Origin: Zizania palustris
Taxonomy: Eukaryota > Streptophyta > Magnoliopsida > Poales > Poaceae
Reading direction: 5' to 3'
Length of the DNA stretch: 64,000 bases
NCBI GenBank assembly: GCA_019279435.1
Contig: JAAALK010000289.1
Location: 30,186,603-30,250,602 of the forward strand
This document shows, piece by piece, positions 56,101 through 64,000 of this stretch (the first letter of the stretch is position 1; each line of letters opens with the position of its first letter). The notes beneath the pieces were generated by a model. The model did no database searches. It saw only the letters and a program-made list of their open reading frames with translations, and was not told where the DNA came from. Both the position numbers and the translations under genes were made by a program.

Positions 56101-57040
56101 GTGGTCGCAGGGGGTTTTTATAGGGGGTCACCGGCGTCTGGATGGCAGGGAACCGAGGGGTCCCGTGAGCTCCGGAGATCCCTTTCCAAAAGCTTCGGGT
56201 AGCTTTCCATAAACGCGAAGACGTGTCGGCTAAGGAAGGAAAGGGGCGGCGGCGTTCAGGAAAGGTGATCCGGGGTTGGATCGGCGGATCGAGGCGGCCG
56301 GCGGTGAAAAACCGAAGGTGATCGCCGGGGAGAAGGAAGGGGGCGATCCCCTTCCATGGAGAAGACGAAGCTGACAGGTGGCCCCTACCTGTCAGCGGGC
56401 GAAACCAAAAAGGAAGGGCCGACAGGCGGGCCACAACTGTCAGAGAGAGGGAAGCGGAGGCGAGAGGCTGCCATGTGGGGCCAGGCGGGGCGCGGGCGGG
56501 AGGAGAGAGGGGACGCGAGCGCCGACAGGTCGATCCCACCTGTCAGTGGTTGTCGATTTGGACTGGGCTGGGCTCGGGTACTTTGAAGGTTGAAGCCCAT
56601 TAAGGTTTTAATATCTTTTCTGATTTAAAATAATTCCAGTAATTCATTTATTTGATTAAGGGTTGAATCACTATTGATATAAATTTGTAAAAATTCCTAA
56701 AATTATATCTGGGTCTCTAGTTCATCTCATAAAATTTTTAGGTCCATACTTTGAATATTTCTTCCTGTTTGGCTTTAATAAGGCTCTTTTAGGATTTCCT
56801 TTAATATTAAAATCCAGAAATGTTTTAAATAATAATTTTCTTTTACTTTATTTGTTCTTATTTCTTGGGGTGTTACACACCTCCACGCTGACGCTGATGA
56901 CTACTCAGTCAGTCGTCATCTCGAGGCTTACATTCTGTGGCTTTTCGGTTGGGTGATGTTCACCAACCCTCACGAAGGCACCTGGTGGAGTTTGCCCAAG
57001 CCATTGTCGATGCACCTGATGATGACGTGCCACAATACTC
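53157..57040 (+). pseudogene. Plant mobile domain (PMD) gene, split by a solo LTR
   Basis: Left part 53157-53593: AGLLPLVRLVDGASKFPFD, then RALIIAWIDRWRSKIDTF and VIITLEDVSLLLGLPL match the plant mobile domain (aminotransferase-like PMD) N-terminal half. Frame quality falls after about 53345. Right part from 56878: ADADDYSVSRHLEAYILWLF, then GWVMFTNPHEG, which normally follows in the same domain. The solo LTR 53594-56877 with its CACCT duplication separates them. PMD genes occur in MULEs and gypsy elements and in the host MAIN/MAIL1 proteins, which act in silencing and genome stability. Its role in transposition is unknown. This copy cannot make a normal protein. Confidence 0.75.
53594..56877 (-). 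mobile_element. Solo LTR of the minus-strand chromovirus family
   Basis: 3,284 bp, TGTCGCGCCCC...GGGGTGTTACA, with perfect CACCT duplications (53589-53593 and 56878-56882). Clearly the same family as 22879-26197, including a minus-strand TATA box near 56112-56118, but with many substitutions and small indels. This insertion and LTR recombination are older than the complete copy. Confidence 0.93.
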
Positions 57041-57129
57041 ATAGGGATTAGTTGTGCTTTGCACGACATACCGTGCACTCTGTGACGCATGTCGACGACG
57101 GACGACTACTACATCGATCGTAGGAGAAG

Positions 57130-57420
57130 TGTCACAGATGTGCTGAGATGGGAGCGTTCGCCCCCCTTTTATAGAGCAACGTTCGACCGATGGTCAGCCG
57201 AACCATACCATGTCAGCCCGGCCGAATCAGGCTAATGTGGCATGGCTCGGCCGAAGTAGCCGTTGTGCGATGAGTGGACTAGCCGTTGTGGCTGACATGA
57301 CCTGATTGGGCGACCATCTTCCGAAGCAGGACTGACGTGGCTAGGTTCGTCTAACCATCGGCCGAACCAGGGCTGACGTGGCCTGGTTCGGCCGATGGTC
57401 GGCCAACCGGTGACTAGTTT
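57130..57420 (-). repeat. Right terminal inverted repeat of the MULE
   Basis: Inverted relative to 49021-49330: repeated GGCCGAACCAGGGCTGACGT-type units and, near 57163-57180, the mirrored TATA segment CCCCCCTTTTATAGAGCAA. The outward AT-rich margin (57420-57500) is too diverged to set an end. Confidence 0.65.
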
Positions 57421-59619
57421 TGTAAATTTTTGAAACTTTGTACGAGAGTTGATTTTTTTTTCAAAAAAAATATTATTAAAAAAATTCATCAAATGTACTA
57501 CGAGATGAGCTCCGTAGAATTGGCTACTATTCTATACTAAATGGTAGAGTTTGGAGCTGGAATCCTTCCAAACGGAACAGAGCCTTAGATGGTTGTGTGC
57601 ATTGTAAGTATAATTTTTTTTCCTGTAAATACTACTTATTTATGAATCAACTTTATCTGAGAACATAGAGCAAGTCTGAAAATCGCTTGCTTAATCTTTT
57701 AAAAGGATCTGGAAGCTCAAGCTAAACTCTTGTATTCGTCGAAATTCATTTATTGTTGTCATCACTTTCGAATTTGATGGTCGACTATAAGATACAAGAC
57801 TTTATATTTATTCGGGCCTTTCAAGGGATAATAGCCCTACTTCAAGTGTTTTGGTGTATTATAGTGTCTAAGCCTACAAAGCAATGCACTTAAGGAACAA
57901 AGGCTTAAGACGTTAAAAGCATGATGAATAACTTATCTCTAGGGGTGTCTCACTATTTTTATAACTCTCGGATGCTAATTTCCTAATCACAAGAATTCTA
58001 ATATAATCATATCTATTAATACATATCTATTAATACAGGACCAATGATTAGGTTTCCAAATAAAACCATAATCTTTCTTATCGGGACTGAACCTCTTCGT
58101 AGGTTATATCGGGCTTCAATGCTGGACTTGTGATGCTCTCGGTTTCGTTGATAAGCCAACTTGGGATACCGGTAGTCATATCCCAAACAGTTGCGTTGGT
58201 TGGTTTCTACTCAGGTTGTTGGCTGGCAGAATTCGTAGTGGAACAAAAATGGTTTCCTCACAATTTGACGGAATTCATCAAAACCTGGGAAAATAGGTAA
58301 ACAAAGCAAGTTACTAACAAAAAAAACTAAAAAAGAATATAATACCATTCTTCACTCCGGGTCGATCTAAGCCCGGTTCTTTTCTGGCCAACTTCCCCTG
58401 CCCAACAAGATTGGCCGAAAACAGGTTAATTTTGGGCCTTATTCGTGTGGGCTGAACTCTGGGCATCAGTCGAGAACAAATTATTTATAACAAATTACAG
58501 CAAGTGCATTCTCAGGTAAGGATGGTACCTACCCATTTATTTGTAGATAAAATCTTATTAGAGTCAGAATTCAGAAATATTTCCTATTTTATACTCTTGG
58601 ATATGATATTGAACTATTTACATATAGTATCTATCAATCCTCTAAGTCCAGAGTATATCACAATCTAATTTTTTTCATACCCTATTCTCCATACCCGTTT
58701 GGTTCGCCGTGGCCGTGCGCTGCCATCTCTCAGCCACCTCTGTCACCCACATTCGCACCACCGCTGCCGCCTACCTCTGAATAAACAAGCATCTTCTGGG
58801 TAAACAAAGCAAACCACATTCTCTACATAGGACAGTCGCCCTTCTTGAAGTTATCCGGTTTGAATCGGACAGTGTCGAAGGGAGGTTGCTAGATGGTGGA
58901 TCCTACTTTAAAGTGAGGCTTTAGGATAGTGAAAAAGACTTCGCACCATCTAATGAAGATCACATGACTGAAAGAAGCGACTGCTCTCTGTAGTCACCTC
59001 TTCAACTACAGAAGAACCGCTCCCGTAAACAGTATGTTCACGGATATAATCTTGTGACTTGTAAGTGATAAGCATCGGTGTGTATTTTTATCTGTGTTAT
59101 AGATAACAAACATCAACATAGATATAAAAATAGCTGGTAACGTCGGTGTACGTGTGTGCAGTATCGTTTACATCAACTGTCATCCCTACTCCTAGAGCTC
59201 TAACATGGACAGTCTCCACGTGGAGACATCCAAGAGATGAAGGAACGACAAATTAGAAAAAGAACTCATACATGTATAATATATGGCACTACTAGATTTG
59301 GAAGAGAAACCAGAGCAATGCGTGCAATGTAATTTGGAAGGTTGCAGAATTGGCATATATGCATTTGGTGAGGATCGGGTAGGACGTCCAAATCACGGCG
59401 CACACGGCACAGACATGGCTATCTACGTACCGGACGAGCGATCGACCACGCGAGGTCGGCCATGGCACGCACGCGTACACTGCGCTTTCTGGCTTTATTC
59501 ACTTATTATATGGTGTTAACTAACCTCTTCTACCACAAGTATAGTTCAGATATTTTGATAATAAACAATCACACAAAAAAACAATAAAGTCATAAATATA
59601 GAAAAAGACATATTTCTTT
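57421..59619. other. Intergenic DNA, no gene seen
   Basis: Mostly AT-rich with several short repeat-like pieces (for example around 57540-57600, 58360-58460 and a palindromic AT stretch near 59060-59130). No ORF with recognisable domain and no LTR pair. CACTACTAGA at 59287 resembles a CACTA end, but I could not tie it to subterminal repeats. Confidence 0.45.
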
Positions 59620-61505
59620 TGGTACGAGGAAACAACGCTTCACCGAGTGCTACTGTATGTCGACGAATAGGAGTTCACAAGTGTTTTTTATCGGACACTC
59701 GACGAATCATTCGCCAAATGCCAAACACGACATTCAGTGAAAAAGTGACTTCATGGTGTGCGCACGAGCATAAAAGTGAGTTTGTTTAGTGTAAAAATTT
59801 GACACTCGGCAAACAAAGAAACAAAAAAATTAAAAATTAAGGCGGGCCGACGCGATGTCGATGTGGAGCGGTGAGGAGGTGTGGTGCGGTGCGGCCAGCA
59901 CAGTGGCGTGATGAAGAGGCGTGGCGAGGAGGCTCGATGTGGTGGTGTGATGAGGAGGCGCGGCGTGGAGGAGGGTTGCCAGCAAAGGAGGGGTCGCGCC
60001 AGCGTGGAGAGCGGCGATGAAGGAGGCACGACCTAGTGCGAAGGAGGCATGGTGTCGGCGAGGCTCAATGCCAGTGGTGGAGAGGGTGGCGAGAGAGGAA
60101 GGAGAGAGTTGTGGGGGAGAGTGGGAGGGAGGAGAGGTCCGTGCATATTTAAAGAAAGGTAGAATTTTTTGGTGCCCGATTCAAAAATTTTGGCGTCAAA
60201 AGCGAAAATTTTGGCTCCAATTTTTTTTTTGTCATGTACAAATACTCGACAAACAATTGTGTTTATCTAGTGTCTTAAATTTGCCTCAAAACAAACATTT
60301 TTTTAAAAAATGTGTTTTTCATTCTTTGACTTGGCAATTTTTATGAAACATTTTCAAATTTAGTGGATAAGGCTTAAAAATGTACTTAAAATATGAATAC
60401 GATTTTTAGTATAATTTAGATTATTATTTCATGCACTTACAGTTCAAATTTAAATCATAGAAAACAATTAAGTAACAAAAAATAGCTAATTGACCTAGAA
60501 AAGACCAAATTTTCTTTTGGGATAAGATACACCATATTTTAATTGTAAATAAAGTTTCAAGTTCAAAATAAAATCTATCCATCAATTTGCTTTCAAATCT
60601 AACTCATTCCTTTTTTTTAAAATCCTAATTTGTCCTCGGATAATCTCTGGTTTTCTTAACATTCTGCATGAAAACTTTTTAAAAACATTTTTAATTTTTT
60701 ATAATAGTATCTACATATCATATCATAACACAATGCTACTTATTGAGTGTCGCAACCTAGATTTTTCAAAAATTATTTCAATTCAGTGAGTAAGGCTTGC
60801 AAATGGACTCAAAAACATGAATACAAATTTTATATAAATTTTTGTTCATTATTTTGTACACTTACAATTCAAATTTGATATATTTAAATATAAATCCTAT
60901 AAACACACTTAATGAATTAAAAATAGTAAACTGAAATAGAAAAATACCAAATTTTTATATTAGATTAAGCTACGTTGTATTTTGATCGTAAAAAATTTCA
61001 AATTCAAACAAAGATCTAACCATCGATTTGCTTTCAAACCTAACCTATTCCTTCTTTAAACCCTAATTCCTCCTTAGAGAATCTCTGATTTATTAACATC
61101 CTATGTAACAACATTATTAAAATATTTTTAAATTTTTATCACAGTATTTACATATCATATCATAAACTCGAAACATTTTCACATAAAATGATGAATATCT
61201 TGGGTTTGAAGAGTGTTTTTTTTTAAAAAACAATCGGCGAAGTGTAAACACTGCACTCAGTGAACCCGAAAACAATTCTCGCCCAAACATGTTGTCATCG
61301 CAACGTTCGTTAGTACCGATTTTTTCGTGCTTTTTGCCAAGTGTCATAGGGTTTGGTGAGTACATTTCTTGTAGCCACTTAGCAAATAACTCTTTTTGCC
61401 AAGTGTAATAGAGGATATTTTTTCAAAAACATTTGACAAACCTATCTTTGCCGAGTGCTATGGGCAAAGATTTTGCACTCCACGAACCTGAAGTTTCCAT
61501 AGTAT
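59620..61505. mobile_element. Degenerate non-autonomous CACTA (En/Spm) element
   Basis: Subterminal repeats of the TTTGCCGAGTG / CACTCGGCAAA type cluster at the left (59640-59815) and right (61255-61485). The ends are eroded: GGTACGAGGAAAC near 59620 and AAGTTTCCATAGTA near 61490-61505, where CACTA-type termini would be expected. The interior has a GC-rich block (59840-60140) and two ~400-bp AT-rich direct repeats. No transposase. It shares interior text with the CACTA element at 63268, in opposite orientation. Confidence 0.7.
60337..61165 (+). repeat. Two ~400-bp direct repeats inside the CACTA element
   Basis: Copy 1 (about 60337-60736) and copy 2 (about 60775-61165) align along their length: AGTGGATAAGGCTTAAAAATG against AGTGAGTAAGGCTTGCAAATG at the start, ATCAATTTGCTTTCAAATCTAAC against ATCGATTTGCTTTCAAACCTAAC near the end, and ACATATCATATCATAA in both. 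Roughly 75-80% similar by eye. Confidence 0.7.
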
Positions 61506-62143
61506 TTATTTCTGATAAGAGTTTATAATGAGAATAGAATCTAAAAAGATATGATGTCAAATAAATCAATGTACATAGAAATATATTTTTGGTCTTCAGA
61601 ATTATGTTTTTTACCGGCCGGCAGGGAGAGATTTGCTACCATGACATGTGACTGTGACATTCCTCTAATAGTCGACCGTACGTGCACGAGTGCAATTATA
61701 TTCAGAGATCAATATATGGGCCTGCAATATATCCCTACATGCATGCATGCATGCAACGGCCGGCGAGACATAACAGTGACCTAGCAACCACTCCCTTTTG
61801 ACCTTGCCACGTCCTGCATGCACTTGTACGTGGTCTGTGGACCGTATGTCTGTGTATATACTGTATGCATATGTATGATGTATCTGTAAGTAAGTAAACA
61901 CACAACGCCATGCCAGAAGCCTATACGTACGTACGTGCGCATCCACAGTAGACATTTAGTTCTTGCCATTATTGCTATCTAGTTAATTCGTCTCGTCTGT
62001 ATGCTGCTGTACGTATAGTACTGCTGCCGACAGCAACTCCCATTTTTCCGTGCTAATTTCGTCGCAAAATCTTCCGAGTGATCTTCCCTTGTACGGCCTG
62101 AACCTGTTGCTTTCAACGAATAGCAGCAAAATTTCCTTTTTCA

Positions 62144-62144
<1 letters not shown>
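61506..62144. other. Intergenic DNA, no gene seen
   Basis: No ORF with a recognisable domain. Contains the self-complementary run CATGCATGCATGCATGC at 61738-61754 and TACGTACGTACGTGCGC near 61923-61939. Confidence 0.45.

Positions 62145-62211
<67 letters not shown>
62145..62211. repeat. (AAT)n microsatellite
   Basis: About 22 uninterrupted AAT/ATA triplets. The poly-isoleucine frame across it on the minus strand is an artefact. Confidence 0.95.
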
Positions 62212-62529
62212 TGCCCACTTATGTGAGTGTTGTACAAAATAATTAAGGTGAGACACAGCTGCGAGTATTATGAGAGTTTCTCTCAATTTTACTCTATATG
62301 TATTAACTTTATTAATTTTCTTCGTATTATGGACCTGTTTGAATGGGTTTTAACTCCAAACTTCACCGTATAGCTTGTTCGAGCCTCTCAAACATGTTGC
62401 TTGGTAATTTTGTGGAGCTGCCAATTATGTGAAGCTAGCTACTGCATGCCTGCTTATATTTTAAAGTAAAACCTCTCAGTCTAGCTTCACCCCTCCTCAC
62501 TACCACGAAACCACTTAAAAATAAAATCA

Positions 62530-62710
62530 TATCATTACTGGTTATCTTCAAGCCGATACTAAAGTTGTATCACCGCTAGTTTAAAAAATAAAAGCCATTA
62601 AATTTTTTGAATTTAAATGGAATCGGCACTTTTACTTCACTTTTAGTGCCGGTTCCGTTTATGAACCAACATTGATGCATCAAACTAGCACTGTTGTGGC
62701 ACTATAAATA
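62530..62710. mobile_element. Possible second CACTA-type fragment
   Basis: TTCAAGCCGATACTAAAGT, then CACTTTTAGTGCCGGTTCCG, resembles the GTGCCGGTT-type subterminal repeats of another rice CACTA group. No ends found. Confidence 0.35.
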
Positions 62711-62748
62711 TTTTTCCCACGCTGCAATAATTTGTATTTCATTCGATC

Positions 62749-63125
62749 AACGGTTTATGGTTTATGGTTTAGGGTTTATGATTTACTATTTTTTAATGAT
62801 AAATAATAAATGTTAAAAATACAAAGGTAGCCTTTTCATAGTAAATAATAAATGTTAAAATATAAAGGTTTGTATTTTTTAATAATAAATTTTAAAACAA
62901 AAAGTTAGTAGGTATTAATAACAATTTGTATGAAAATTTGATTAACGGTCTATGCTTTATGGTTTATAATTTGCGGTTTAGAGTTTAGTGTTTACAGTTT
63001 ACGATATTTATGGTTTAGGATTTACGGTTTATATTACACGGTTTACAGTTTATGGTTTATGATATTGGGTTTAGGATTTAGGGTTTATGGTTTAAGGTCA
63101 AGGATTTATGGTTTATGGTTTATAA
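62749..63125. repeat. Degenerate telomere-like heptamer repeats
   Basis: Runs of GGTTTATGGTTTAGGGTTTA-type heptamers (TTTAGGG, TTTATGG, TTTACGG, TTTACAG) at 62749-62790 and 62946-63125, separated by AT-rich DNA. TTTAGGG is the plant telomere unit. The degeneration and internal position argue against a working telomere. Confidence 0.75.
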
Positions 63126-63267
63126 ATGTTAAAATATAAATGTATCATTTTTTAATAATAGAGAATAAATTTTAAAACAAAAATGATAGCCTTTTTTAAT
63201 AACAAATAAAAATGTTAAAAATATACAACTTGTTTTCTATAGCAATCTTGCTTGTGTACATGACAAT

Positions 63268-64000
63268 CACTACCGAAAAGAGCATGTTTGCCGAGTGCCC
63301 GAGGGTTTGCCGAGTGCATTTCTTCGGGCACTCGACAAACCCTGATTTTCTGAGTGTACCGTGAAATACACTCGGCAAACATATTACACACGGCAAATAA
63401 GATTGTTTGCCGAGTACCATAGATAAGACACTCGGCAAACAAGTGGAAAAATACCGCCGCCCCAAGTTTCCTGCCGCCGTTATAACGACAGAGGGGAAAC
63501 TAGGGTTTGCCGAGTGCCACTAACGGACACTCGACAAACCCTTGTATTTGCCGAGTGTTTTTTAATATGGCACTCGGCAAAGTAAACAATCCCATTATTT
63601 CATGTGAAAACACATTTTGAGTCCATGTCACATTTTAAACATGTTTGGAACTTAATTTTTTCTTACACTCATAATGCAACCTATATTAAGCCATGTAAAA
63701 GTTTCATATTTTTCTGAGTGAGTTTGCTATTTTTAATTAATTAAGTGTATTTTTCTGATTTAATTCGAAGTGTGTCAAATTCGAACTACATGTACATGAA
63801 ATAATGACTCAAAAATTGTAGAAAAATCATATTTATATTCATGAGTCCATTTGTAATAGTTTAAAACTAATATAACTAAATATAACTAAATATTTAAAAT
63901 CTAAGTTACGACACTCGGGCGGCAACTTGGAGCACCAAGGTTTTTTAATTATAGAAAATTAAATTGAAGCCTAAAAAATATGAATGTCATTATATCATAC
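63268..64000 (+). mobile_element. CACTA (En/Spm) element, left end; runs off the window
   Basis: Starts CACTACCGAAAAGAGCATG at 63268 after AAT (63265-63267), and is followed within 20 bp by alternating TTTGCCGAGTG and CACTCGGCAAA subterminal repeats to about 63580. These are the classic CACTA terminal repeat and transposase-binding region. After 63600 the text is AT-rich and matches, inverted, the interior repeat of the element at 59620-61505. The other end is outside the window, so its autonomy is unknown. Confidence 0.8.

Larger units (their letters stand above)
49021..57420 (+). mobile_element. Mutator-like element (MULE) with transposase and plant mobile domain remnants
   Basis: Long inverted ends: left about 49021-49330, right about 57130-57420. 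GGCCACGTCAGCCCTGGTT at about 49097-49115 is found inverted at about 57361-57380, and TTGCTCTATAAAAGGGG near 49283-49299 is found inverted near 57163-57180. Inside lie a decayed MULE transposase (50133-52823) and a PMD gene piece split by a solo LTR. Exact outer ends and the 9-bp target duplication could not be fixed because the AT-rich edges have diverged. Without the solo LTR the element is about 5.1 kb. Confidence 0.7.

Noticed and set aside
59283..59519. CACTACTAGA at 59287 as the left end of the CACTA element, and the 78-residue ORF over it
   Set aside because: Subterminal repeats start only near 59640, and no matching right end with the same terminus was found; the ORF has no recognisable domain.
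61983..62237. 84-residue ORF with a poly-isoleucine run
   Set aside because: Translation of the (AAT)n microsatellite.

Overview
This window is plant nuclear DNA, almost certainly from a grass and probably from the rice genus (Oryza). The reasons are nested LTR retrotransposons primed by initiator Met-tRNA, Tourist- and Stowaway-like MITEs, CACTA ends with TTTGCCGAGTG subterminal repeats, a Helitron end with the grass-type GC hairpin and CTAG, and one intron-containing plant gene of the GROWTH-REGULATING FACTOR (GRF) family. I assign genus from pattern recognition, not from a search. No bacterial-type operons, rRNA, tRNA or CRISPR were seen.

Layout. 1-3671: AT-rich intergenic DNA with a long-inverted-repeat element (1227-2482) split by a MITE, and a second MITE. 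3672-6685: solo LTR of a Copia-type element (TSD CTATT). 7651-19501: a fold-back element with ~250-bp arms, cut at its centre by a complete but coding-defective Ty1/copia element (7902-19203, minus strand, TSD CCGCG). About 19.57-36.44 kb: sequence ending in a textbook Helitron 3' terminus. It carries exon-like pieces of an unrecognised gene, a 380-bp solo LTR (TSD CCATG) and a complete Ty3/gypsy chromovirus (22879-35155, minus strand, TSD TTTCA) with an intact 1491-residue gag-pol ORF and an extra 268-residue ORF upstream of gag. 37035-37441: a TRIM-size LTR element. 37861-41982: the GRF gene (four exons, QLQ and WRC domains, miR396 site). It has an in-frame TGA that removes the last 66 codons, and an almost pristine second chromovirus (42038-47187, plus strand, TSD CACTT) sits 55 bp past the ancestral stop. 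About 49.0-57.4 kb: a large Mutator-like element with a decayed transposase and a plant mobile domain (PMD) gene, which is split by a solo LTR (53594-56877, TSD CACCT) of the same family as the first chromovirus. 59.6-64 kb: two CACTA elements of one family, a trinucleotide microsatellite and a degenerate telomere-like repeat.

How it fits together. The only host gene I can defend is the GRF. It would encode a nuclear transcription factor that works with GIF coactivators in organ growth and is repressed by miR396. Most of the rest is layered transposition. Judged by eye, the three complete LTR elements have nearly identical LTR pairs (about 1/422, about 10/3318, and about 9/1960 plus one 47-bp indel), so the insertions are recent. 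Two of them keep full-length coding capacity, and the Copia element is broken in several places despite its young LTRs. All counts were made by reading, without alignment software.
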